This document shows positions 1-5,497 of a stretch of DNA of 14,246 nucleotides, one piece after another; the first letter of the stretch is position 1, and each line of letters starts with the position of its first letter. This stretch comes from JACDAS01 sp046262415 (GTDB lineage: Bacteria; Actinomycetota; Thermoleophilia; Gaiellales; Gaiellaceae). The stretch spans positions 1 through 14,246 of the forward strand of contig JBHEMU010000087.1 in the NCBI GenBank assembly GCA_046262415.1. The letters run 5' to 3'. Position numbers and translations under genes: made by a program. The notes under the pieces are model-generated. The model did not search any database. It was not told the DNA's origin and saw only the letters and a list, made by a program, of their open reading frames with translations.

Positions 1-364
1 CATTGGCCGCGAGGATCCAGTTGCGGAGGCGGACGAAGTGCTCGTTGCGCCGCAGGTAGACCCACAGCAGCCCCAGGCCGAGCACCGCGAACTCGGACAG
101 CCAGTACGTGAACGAGGCGAACCAGTTCAGCGCGCGCGATCCGGCGATCAACTGCTGGAGGGTCAGCTCGAAGAACGCATTCGCCTGACGCTCGATCCGG
201 ATCACGGCGAGGCCGTTCGAGAAGGCCCGGGTCGGGTCACGGTCGGCCACGCCCCGCGCCAGCTGGTAGGCGAGCAGGAAGCCGAACCAGATCAGGAGCT
301 GGCGCCCGAGATCGCTCCACCCGCGGGGCAGGTATCGCTGTCCGGCGACGGCCAGGACCGTCAT
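1..364 (-). CDS. PAP2-family membrane phosphatase/phosphotransferase (5' part only)
   Basis: The first 121 residues of a membrane protein are visible; the rest lies beyond the left edge. The protein begins MTVLAVAGQRYLP. It has a hydrophobic stretch at about residues 23-36 (LLIWFGFLLAYQLA), then RAFSNGLAVIRIERQ, then an aromatic second segment (LNWFASFTYWLSEFAVLGLG), and then YLRRNEHFVRLRNWILAAN. This arrangement matches the N-terminal half of the PAP2_3 / inositol-phosphotransferase Aur1-like branch of PAP2 membrane phosphatases, which act on lipid phosphates. The catalytic C-x(n)-RP / SGH / H-x3-D motifs would fall outside the window, so activity cannot be judged. ATG at 364-362 is the only start: the reading frame upstream runs to a stop near 436 without ATG, GTG or TTG. 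No clear ribosome binding site precedes it. A plausible promoter sits at 397-426. Family recognition is by remembered sequence pattern. Confidence 0.75.
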   Translation of the reverse strand, partial: MTVLAVAGQRYLPRGWSDLGRQLLIWFGFLLAYQLARGVADRDPTRAFSNGLAVIRIERQANAFFELTLQQLIAGSRALNWFASFTYWLSEFAVLGLGLLWVYLRRNEHFVRLRNWILAAN

Positions 365-396
365 GGCTGCGAGAGGGGGGCGCGGACCACGCGAGG

Positions 397-426
397 ATTC
401 TAGACGCCCGGTCGGTGAGCTTTCAC
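397..426 (-). promoter_or_regulatory. candidate promoter of the PAP2-family gene
   Basis: On the minus strand, GTGAAA (426-421) and TAGAAT (402-397) are separated by 18 bp. They match 4/6 and 5/6 of the TTGACA/TATAAT consensus. Transcription would start near 390, giving a leader of about 26 nt before the ATG at 364. This is a pattern match only. Confidence 0.4.
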
Positions 427-488
427 GAGGCTTCTACGAAGGAGCCGGGATGGACCGTGACTACGAGCTGTTCGATCGCACCGAACCA

Positions 489-1487
489 CTACCCGCCGAT
501 GTAGGACATCTCGACCTTGGGCAGGTCGAGGGTCGCCTCGGACCGGAGCTCCGAGTAGCGGTCGTCACGGGCGCGCCACACCGCGGCGAGCCGGTCCCGG
601 AGATCGTCGTCCGAAGCGCCCCCGCGGAGGAGCGCGCGAAGATCGTGCCCCCGGACGGCGAACAGGCAGGTGTAGAGCCGGCCCTCGGCCGAGAGGCGCG
701 CCCGGGTGCAGTCGCCGCAGAACGGTTGCGTCACGGACGCGATCACGCCGATCTCCCCGCTGCCGTCGCGGTAGCGGAACCGGTTCGCCACCTCCCCGGG
801 ATAGGTAGGCGGCACCGGCTCCAGGGGGGTCTCGACATCGATCGCCGCGACGAGCTCCGCGGCGGGGACGACGTCGTCGAGACGCCATCCGTTCGAGTGG
901 CCGACGTCCATGTACTCGATGAACCGCAGGACGTGCCCGCGCGCGCGGAAGTACCGCACCATCGGCAGCACGCTGTCCTCGTTGAGGCCACGGCGAACGA
1001 CCATGTTCACCTTGACCGGAAGGCCCGCCGCGGAGGCCGCGTCGATCCCCTCGAGCACGCGACGCACGGGGAAGTCGACGTCGTTCATGGCGGCGAAGAC
1101 GCTGTCGTCGAGCGAGTCGAGGCTGACGGTCACGCGCCGGAGCCCGGCTGCAGCGAGCGCCTGGGCCCGGTCCGCGAGCAGCGACCCGTTCGTCGTCAGC
1201 GTCAGGTCGAGCCCGGGGATCGGAGCCAGGCGGCCGATCAGGCGGTCGAGCTCACGGCGGACGAGCGGCTCCCCGCCGGTGAGCCGGATCTTCTCGACGC
1301 CCAGGCCGGCGAAGATCCTCGCCAGCCGCTCGATCTCCTCGAAGGTCAGCAGCTCGCGCCGTTCGAGGAAGCGGTGATCGCGCCCGAAGACCTCCTTCGG
1401 CATGCAGTAGACGCAGCGGAAGTTGCAGCGGTCGGTGACGGAGATCCGGAGGTCGCGGAGCGAGCGCGCGAGCGTGTCGGCGAGCAC
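489..1487 (-). CDS. moaA: GTP 3',8-cyclase MoaA (molybdenum cofactor biosynthesis)
   Basis: This radical-SAM enzyme converts GTP to (8S)-3',8-cyclo-7,8-dihydroguanosine 5'-triphosphate, the first step of molybdopterin synthesis, acting with MoaC. The N-terminal SAM-binding iron-sulfur motif is C21-x3-C25-x2-C28 (DRCNFRCVYCMP), followed by the SAM-contacting GGEP at 71-74. The second [4Fe-4S] cluster, specific to MoaA, is C257-x2-C260-x13-C274 (FCGDCTRARL...LYTCLF). The protein ends in the double glycine (SYIGG) that is essential in this family. Its length of 332 aa is normal. The start is GTG at 1487, chosen because it gives the typical N-terminus before RDLRISVTDRCNFRC. No strong ribosome binding site is visible. 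No other moa or moe gene lies in the window. It is divergent from the glycine-rich gene at 1601. Confidence 0.96.
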   Translation of the reverse strand: MLADTLARSLRDLRISVTDRCNFRCVYCMPKEVFGRDHRFLERRELLTFEEIERLARIFAGLGVEKIRLTGGEPLVRRELDRLIGRLAPIPGLDLTLTTNGSLLADRAQALAAAGLRRVTVSLDSLDDSVFAAMNDVDFPVRRVLEGIDAASAAGLPVKVNMVVRRGLNEDSVLPMVRYFRARGHVLRFIEYMDVGHSNGWRLDDVVPAAELVAAIDVETPLEPVPPTYPGEVANRFRYRDGSGEIGVIASVTQPFCGDCTRARLSAEGRLYTCLFAVRGHDLRALLRGGASDDDLRDRLAAVWRARDDRYSELRSEATLDLPKVEMSYIGG

Positions 1488-1600
1488 CGGGCAAGCGTAG
1501 TGGGTCGGCCGGCAACGGTACGGGTCGATCCACTGGCTCCGAACGTTTCAGCGCTGGCGTGCGAGGAACGAAGAGGATCCCTCGACGAAGGAGGCACGCT

Positions 1601-2071
1601 ATGTCTGAGAACGAGTGGGAGCAGGGAGGATCCGGATCGGGCGGCGAGTCCGGCGGCACGGGTGGCACGGGTGGCACGGGCGGCGAGTCCGGCGGCACGG
1701 GCGGTGAGTCCGGCGGCACGGGCGGCGAGTCCGGCGGCATGGGCGGCGAGTCCGGCGGCTCCGGCGGCTCGGGAAGCATGGGCGGCGAGTCCGGCGGCAC
1801 GGGCGGCGAGTCCGGCGGCACGGGCGGCGAGTCCGGCGGCTCCGGCGGCTCGGGAAGCATGGGCGGCGAGTCCGGCGGCACGGGCGGCGAGTCCCTGGCC
1901 GGCGAGGCCGCCAACAGCATGGGCGGCCAGTCGGAGCCGGGCGGAGGCGGCTCGGGCGGCTCCGGCACGGCCATGGGCGGCAGGCGCCGCGAGGGCGAGG
2001 ACGACCTCGAAGGCGGCTCCGGCGGTTCGGGCGGCGGCATGGGCTCCGAGTCCGGCGGCGGCGGCGGCTGA
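1601..2071 (+). CDS. glycine/serine-rich low-complexity repeat protein, function unknown
   Basis: This is a 156-aa protein beginning MSENEWEQGG and consisting almost entirely of Gly, Ser, Glu, Thr and Met. The core is a 7-residue unit, TGGESGG, repeated many times. A longer 27-residue block ending GGSGGSGSM occurs twice. A short charged island (GGRRREGEDDLE) precedes a Gly-rich tail. There is no signal peptide, membrane segment or cysteine, so an intrinsically disordered cytoplasmic protein is likely. The start is well supported: AAGGAGG at 1588-1594 lies 6 nt before the ATG. A hairpin terminator follows the stop at 2095. The opposite strand is also open, as a proline-rich frame, but it lacks these signals. 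I do not recognise a family. Its position next to csbD suggests a stress-related role, but this is only context. Confidence 0.75.
   Translation: MSENEWEQGGSGSGGESGGTGGTGGTGGESGGTGGESGGTGGESGGMGGESGGSGGSGSMGGESGGTGGESGGTGGESGGSGGSGSMGGESGGTGGESLAGEAANSMGGQSEPGGGGSGGSGTAMGGRRREGEDDLEGGSGGSGGGMGSESGGGGG
1641..1894 (+). repeat. in-frame tandem repeats (21-bp unit, 81-bp higher-order block)
   Basis: The unit GGCACGGGCGGCGAGTCC, with its extra GGC, recurs almost without change and encodes TGGESGG. A higher-order copy starts at 1757 and again at 1838 (period 81 bp), each containing GGCTCGGGAAGCATGGGC. The near-identity of codons as well as residues indicates recent slippage or unequal exchange. Copy number is likely to vary between strains. 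Confidence 0.85.
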
Positions 2072-2094
2072 GGCCACGGCCAGGAGCGGTGCGG

Positions 2095-2124
2095 GAGGCG
2101 CCCCCGGGCGCCTCTTCGCGTTTG
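2095..2124 (+). terminator. Rho-independent-type terminator after the glycine-rich gene
   Basis: An 8-bp perfect GC stem, GAGGCGCC (2095-2102) and GGCGCCTC (2107-2114), encloses the loop CCCG. It is followed by TTCGCGTTT, a weak T-rich tail. It lies 24 bp after the stop at 2071 and ends the glycine-rich transcript before csbD. Confidence 0.7.
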
Positions 2125-2145
2125 CGGTCCGCTTTCGGTGGGAAT
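2120..2145 (+). promoter_or_regulatory. candidate SigB-type stress promoter for csbD
   Basis: GTTT (2120-2123) and GGGAAT (2140-2145) are separated by 16 bp. This resembles the general-stress sigma-B consensus, GTTT then 14-16 nt then GGGTAT, with one mismatch in the -10 element. The match would place the start site near 2153, about 28 nt before the csbD ATG. CsbD was originally named as a SigB-controlled protein, so the context agrees. Confidence 0.45.
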
Positions 2146-2180
2146 TCTCGACTCGAAACCGATCCAGGAAAGGGGAACCG

Positions 2181-2339
2181 ATGGGACTCGACGACCAGAT
2201 CGAGGGCAAGCTGAAGGAAGCGGAGGGAAAGCTGACCGACGACGAGACGCGCGAGACGCAGGGCAAGGCGGAGCAGGCCGTCGGCGAGGCGAAGGAGAAG
2301 TGGGAAGAGGCCAAGGAGGAGGTCAAGGACCGCCTGTAG
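2181..2339 (+). CDS. csbD: CsbD-like general stress protein
   Basis: This 52-aa, highly charged, helical protein has the typical CsbD/UPF0337 pattern: MGLDDQIEGKLKEAEGKLT, then ETQGKAEQAVGEAKEKWEEA. The family consists of small, soluble, abundant stress proteins whose molecular role is not established. AGGGG at 2171-2175 lies 5 nt before the ATG, supporting the start. The gene has its own terminator-insulated upstream region and a SigB-like promoter candidate. Its last 17 bp overlap, tail to tail, the 3' end of the ATP-grasp gene on the other strand. Confidence 0.92.
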   Translation: MGLDDQIEGKLKEAEGKLTDDETRETQGKAEQAVGEAKEKWEEAKEEVKDRL

Positions 2340-3243
2340 CCGCGATCGCCGCCCGGACGATCGCCGCGGCGAGCCGCTCGGCCGAGCCGGGGCCGAACGC
2401 GAGGTAGAGCGAGGGCTCGGCGAGCTCGAGCTCGAGCACGAGCGCTTCTCCGTCGAGTCCCCGGCCGACGTCGACGCGCGCGTAGAGGAGCGTCCCCGAG
2501 AAGGGGACGGCCGCGAGCGCGCGCTCGGCCAGCGCCCGCTCCGCCTGTGAGGCGCTCGCCGGAGCGAGCGACTCCTCGAGGTACAGCGGCGCTCCGGGCT
2601 CGCTCGGCGACGGCAGGGGCACGCTTCGCCGCAGCGCGTGCGAGTAGGACCCGTCGACGAACACGAGCCCCTTCTCGGCGAGCCTGTCCGGCGGCCCGAG
2701 GTACGGCTGGACCATGGCGGTCACCCCGTCGCCGTGGATCTGCCCGACCAGCCTCGCGGCCGCCTCGTGCTCCCAGGAGTCGAACCGGCCGGAGCGCCGC
2801 CCGCCCGCCGACACGGCCGGCTTGACGACGAAGGGCCCGTCCGGCGTCTCGAACCGGCCCCCGGGCTCCACGAAGCGTGTCGGCACGGTCGCCACCCCCG
2901 CGCGGCTGAGATCTGCGAGGTAGAGCTCCTTGTCGGTGCTCCAGCGCAGCACCGGCACCGGATTGAGCACGCGCGGCAGGGATCCGGCCCAGGCGAGGAA
3001 GGCGTCCCGCCGCTCCGCGTAGTCCCAGGTGGAGCGCACGACGACGAGTCCGAAGCGCTGCCAGTCCACGTCCTCCGCATCCCAGACGGCCGGCACGCCC
3101 TCCACGCCGAGCCGGGCGAATGCGCCGAGGAGCGTGGGGCCGTCCTCGTCGAGGTCGGGTACGTCGGCGCAGGTGGCGAGCGCGACCCGGACCGGGCTAG
3201 ACGCGTGACCGCCAATTCCCGCGGCGCGCGAATTACCGGTCAC
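2323..3243 (-). CDS. ATP-grasp ligase, substrate unknown
   Basis: This 306-aa protein belongs to the ATP-grasp superfamily, whose members join a carboxylate to an amine or thiol through an acyl-phosphate. The N-terminal pre-ATP-grasp region carries VRVALATCADVPDLDEDG (from residue 18) and VVVRSTWDY (67-75). The ATP-binding part has FVVKPAVSAGGR (138-149, candidate ATP lysine K141) and MVQPYL (177-182). The metal/phosphate region is YARVDVG (254-260) followed by ELELAEPSLYL (271-281). The VRSTWDY branch includes proteins annotated as similar to the cycloserine enzyme DcsG, but nothing here indicates that pathway. The start is GTG at 3243. It lies inside a large palindrome and has no good ribosome binding site, yet no other in-frame ATG/GTG/TTG keeps the conserved VRVALATC. 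It lies 3 bp after the stop of the aminopeptidase gene, so it may belong to that transcript. Confidence 0.8.
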   Translation of the reverse strand: MTGNSRAAGIGGHASSPVRVALATCADVPDLDEDGPTLLGAFARLGVEGVPAVWDAEDVDWQRFGLVVVRSTWDYAERRDAFLAWAGSLPRVLNPVPVLRWSTDKELYLADLSRAGVATVPTRFVEPGGRFETPDGPFVVKPAVSAGGRRSGRFDSWEHEAAARLVGQIHGDGVTAMVQPYLGPPDRLAEKGLVFVDGSYSHALRRSVPLPSPSEPGAPLYLEESLAPASASQAERALAERALAAVPFSGTLLYARVDVGRGLDGEALVLELELAEPSLYLAFGPGSAERLAAAIVRAAIAATGGP

Positions 3244-3247
3244 GCGT
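3201..3247. repeat. 47-bp near-perfect palindrome at the aminopeptidase/ATP-grasp junction
   Basis: Arms of 23 bp (3201-3223 and 3225-3247) match at 20 of 23 positions around a single central base at 3224. The outer arm ACGCGTGACCG is perfect, followed by two mismatches, then AATTC and CGCG. The right arm covers the ATP-grasp GTG start (3243-3241) and ends on the first base of the aminopeptidase stop triplet (3247-3249). As RNA it would fold into a very stable hairpin that hides the start codon. It lacks a T tract on either side. It could be an operator, an attenuating hairpin or a mobile repeat. Confidence 0.85.
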
Positions 3248-4335
3248 CACGGCTCAAGCCAGACGCCGTTCTCCTGCATCGGCTTTCCGTCCAGCGAAAG
3301 CCGGCCGCCCCGGCGCAGGTCCTTGACCATGTCCCAGTGCACGAGGCTCTCGTTCGTCCCGCCGGCCTGCGCGTACGCCTTCCCGACCGCGAGGTGCACC
3401 GTGCCGTCCATCTTCTCGTCGAAGAGGACGCTGCGGGTGTGGCGCTGGATGCCCGGATTGCAGCCGATGCCGAGCTCGCCGATCCTGCGCGCCCCCTCGT
3501 CCGTGTCGAGCGTCGCGAGCAGGAAGTCCTCCCCCGAGGCCGCCGAGGCCTCGACGACGACGCCCGACTCGAAGCGAAGCCGGATCGCGGTCACCTCGTT
3601 GCCGCTGTACTCGGCGGGGAACTCGTTGTACGTGATCACCCCTTCGGCCGAGTCCTCGACCGGCGCGAAGAAGAACTCGCCGCCCGGCATGTTGACGTGG
3701 CCGCCGTCGACCAGGGCCTCGCGCCCCGCGATGCCGATCGTCAGGTCCGTGTCGGGCCCCTCGATCCGCACCTGCTCGCCGCCCGCGAACCGGGCCGCGA
3801 TCCCCTGCATGCGCCGCTCCTCGGCGTCCCAGTCGAGCAGGCAGGCGCCGTAGAGGAAGTTCTCGTACTCCGGCAGGGTCATGCCGGCCGCCTGGGCGAG
3901 CGCCTGGGTCGGGTAGTGGCAGCCGACCCAGGCGATCTCGTCCGCCATCGACCGCTTGTAGTAGGGCTTCACCGCCTCGCGCACGGCCCGCAGGCGCTCG
4001 GGCTCGAGCTCGGAGCCGTCGCGGACGTTCTCCGGCGCGTTGATCGTGATCCGCGCGTCGATCGACTCGACTGCGTTGAGGTCGATCGGCGCGAGCCGGC
4101 GGACGAGCTCGGGCGGCGCGGCGGCCGACCACGCGTGCGCCAGTGGGTACTGCTCGTTCGCGAAATCGATCCGCAGCAGGGCGTAAGCGTCGCGGGCCGC
4201 GATGCGGCGCTGCACGGACTCCACGAGCGGCCGGGCGAGCGGGGTGGAGAGGATCATCACCTGCCAGTCCGGACGGACGTCCAGGCTGCGCTCGACGAGC
4301 AGGGCCGCGTACTGCTCGACCCGCGGGTCGCTCAC
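3247..4335 (-). CDS. M29-family metal aminopeptidase (downstream copy)
   Basis: This 362-aa protein has the architecture of aminopeptidase T/AmpS (MEROPS M29), co-catalytic dimetal enzymes that remove N-terminal residues from peptides in the cytoplasm. Candidate metal ligands can be placed by motif: E220 in PGGEFFFAP, E287 in RRIGELGIG, H314 in MDGTVHLAVG, and H333/D335 in LVHWDMV. Y321, seven residues after H314, matches the conserved active-site tyrosine of the family. The spacing from E220 to E287 and from H314 to Y321 agrees with remembered AmpT numbering (E250, E316, H345, Y352, H376, D378), although the loop before HWD is shorter. The start is GTG at 4335. It overlaps the TGA of the upstream paralogue by four bases (GTGA), so translation is probably coupled. 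This choice mirrors the paralogue's N-terminus (SDPRV). Confidence 0.9.
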   Translation of the reverse strand: MSDPRVEQYAALLVERSLDVRPDWQVMILSTPLARPLVESVQRRIAARDAYALLRIDFANEQYPLAHAWSAAAPPELVRRLAPIDLNAVESIDARITINAPENVRDGSELEPERLRAVREAVKPYYKRSMADEIAWVGCHYPTQALAQAAGMTLPEYENFLYGACLLDWDAEERRMQGIAARFAGGEQVRIEGPDTDLTIGIAGREALVDGGHVNMPGGEFFFAPVEDSAEGVITYNEFPAEYSGNEVTAIRLRFESGVVVEASAASGEDFLLATLDTDEGARRIGELGIGCNPGIQRHTRSVLFDEKMDGTVHLAVGKAYAQAGGTNESLVHWDMVKDLRRGGRLSLDGKPMQENGVWLEP

Positions 4336-5408
4336 AGCCGCCACGCCCCGTTCTCCTGGACGAGCTCCCCGTCGCAGTAGAGGCTGCCGCCGCGCCGCAG
4401 GTCCTTGACCATGTCCCAGTGCACCACGCTCGTGTTGGTGCCGCCGAGCTGCTCGAAGCCCTGCCCGACCGCGAGGTGCACCGTGCCGTCCATCTTCTCG
4501 TCGAAGAGCGTATTGCGCACGTGGCGCTGGATGCCGGGGTTGCAGCCGATCCCGAGCTCCCCGAGCCGCCGCGCCCCCTCGTCCGCGGCGAGGGTCGCCA
4601 GAAGGTACTCCTCGTCGCTCGCGGCCGAGGCCTCGACGATCCGGCCGGCTTCGAACACGAGCCGCACGCCCTCGACCTGGTGGCCCTGGCGGCACGCGGG
4701 GTACTCGGAGAAGGACACGACGCCTTCGGCCGAGTCCTCGACCGGCGAGTAGAAGACCTCGCCGCTCGGCATGTTCCGGCCCGCCCCGGAGATCCTTCCC
4801 TCCCGGCCGGCCAGGCTCAGCCGCACGTCGGTGCCCTCGGCGACGATCCGGACCTCGTCGGCGGCGTCGAAGCGGCGCTTGACCCGCTCCATGTCGCGCT
4901 CGAGCGCGTCCCAGTCGATCAGCACGGCACCGTAGAGGAAGTCCTCGAACTCGGGCAGGGTCATCCCGGCGTCCTGCGCGAGCGCCTGCGTCGGGAACTG
5001 GCAGATGACCCAGCGCTTCTCGTCGATCTCGAAGGCGCGGTAGAGCGGCCGCCGCGCAGCCTGGTAGGGCGCCAGCCTTCCGGGCGGCACGTCCGAGCTC
5101 TCCCTCGTGTTCTCCGGTGCCTGGATCGAGATGAGGGCATCGGCCTCGGCGGCCTCGGCGGCCTCGATCGAGGGCACCTCCGAGAGCAGCCGCTCGGGCG
5201 CGAAGCGCGCCCAGAGCGTCGCCGGCAGCTCGTAGCTCAGCCGCAGGTGCGCGAAGGCCCCGCGCTCGGCGACCAGCCGCACGATCTGCTCGACGAGCGG
5301 CCGGGCGGCCGGCTGTGCGCGGACGAGCAGCTGCGAGCCCGGCTGCACCGCGAGGCAGCGGCCGACGAGCAGCTCCGCGTACGGGGCGACGCGTGGGTCG
5401 GACACCAC
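4332..5408 (-). CDS. M29-family metal aminopeptidase (upstream copy)
   Basis: This 358-aa paralogue of the following gene is collinear throughout and nearly identical in the C-terminal third (for example GIGCNPGIQRH and TLFDEKMDGTVHLAVG). Candidate metal ligands are E217 in PSGEVFYSP, E283 in RRLGELGIG, H311 in GTVHLAVG, and H330/D332 in VVHWDMV. The position equivalent to the conserved tyrosine is phenylalanine here (F318 in QGFEQLGG), a difference from its neighbour. Two adjacent GTG codons, at 5408 and 5405, could start it. The second gives SDPRV directly after the start, as in the paralogue. AGGGTAGG lies roughly 8 nt upstream on the minus strand. It is the first gene of a minus-strand run and is divergent from dnaK across 89 bp. 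Confidence 0.9.
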   Translation of the reverse strand: MVSDPRVAPYAELLVGRCLAVQPGSQLLVRAQPAARPLVEQIVRLVAERGAFAHLRLSYELPATLWARFAPERLLSEVPSIEAAEAAEADALISIQAPENTRESSDVPPGRLAPYQAARRPLYRAFEIDEKRWVICQFPTQALAQDAGMTLPEFEDFLYGAVLIDWDALERDMERVKRRFDAADEVRIVAEGTDVRLSLAGREGRISGAGRNMPSGEVFYSPVEDSAEGVVSFSEYPACRQGHQVEGVRLVFEAGRIVEASAASDEEYLLATLAADEGARRLGELGIGCNPGIQRHVRNTLFDEKMDGTVHLAVGQGFEQLGGTNTSVVHWDMVKDLRRGGSLYCDGELVQENGAWRL

Positions 5409-5430
5409 CGGAGCCTACCCTGGCGAAAAC

Positions 5431-5459
5431 TTGACAGTGAGCGGCTTAGATTTTATCCT
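5431..5459 (+). promoter_or_regulatory. dnaK operon promoter
   Basis: A perfect -35 TTGACA (5431-5436) and a -10 TATCCT (5454-5459, 4/6) are separated by exactly 17 bp. They predict a start near 5466 and a leader of about 32 nt. GGAGG at 5481-5485 is the dnaK ribosome binding site, 12 nt before the ATG, which is slightly far. The strong -35 implies a vegetative-sigma promoter controlled by a repressor rather than by a heat-shock sigma factor. On the opposite strand the same AT-rich patch reads TAAAAT (5455-5450), a possible -10 for the divergent aminopeptidase genes. Confidence 0.7.
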
Positions 5460-5479
5460 GTGCCAAACCACAAATCTCA
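5446..5479. promoter_or_regulatory. imperfect inverted repeat overlapping the dnaK promoter (operator candidate)
   Basis: TTAGATTT (5446-5453) and AAATCTCA (5472-5479) match at 7 of 8 positions when one is reverse-complemented, with 18 bp between them. The arms flank the -10 element and the predicted start site. Only the right arm would be transcribed, so the repeat would act as DNA, not as an RNA hairpin. GTGAG (5437-5441) can also pair with CTCAC (5476-5480). It resembles neither HAIR (CTTGAGT-N7-ACTCAAG) nor CIRCE (TTAGCACTC-N9-GAGTGCTAA) closely. Confidence 0.4.
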
Positions 5480-5497
5480 CGGAGGCTACGAGCAGCT

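Noticed and set aside
470..486. Terminator for moaA: GTTCG/CGAAC inverted repeat
   Set aside because: The stem is only 5 bp with a 7-nt loop and no T tract follows on the moaA strand.
1641..1894. CRISPR array or VNTR-like noncoding repeat
   Set aside because: Units are contiguous 21-bp in-frame codon repeats with no unique spacers and no cas genes nearby.
1252..2040. Proline-rich minus-strand frame (PPDSPPVPPDSPP) opposite the glycine-rich gene
   Set aside because: It is the antisense of GGESGG repeats. The plus strand has the ribosome binding site, ATG and terminator, and the minus frame runs into moaA out of frame.
363..2339. A 658-codon open frame on the plus strand covering moaA, the repeat gene and csbD
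   Set aside because: It is antisense to moaA, changes character repeatedly, and only its last 52 codons (CsbD) look like a protein. Long open frames are expected by chance at this G+C.
2323..5408. D-cycloserine biosynthesis cluster suggested by a DcsG-like ATP-grasp protein
   Set aside because: No other cycloserine gene is present; the neighbours are aminopeptidases, and the ATP-grasp branch is broad.
5431..5480. HAIR or CIRCE heat-shock operator at dnaK
   Set aside because: Neither consensus palindrome is present; only a CTTGA half-site and an unrelated inverted repeat are seen.
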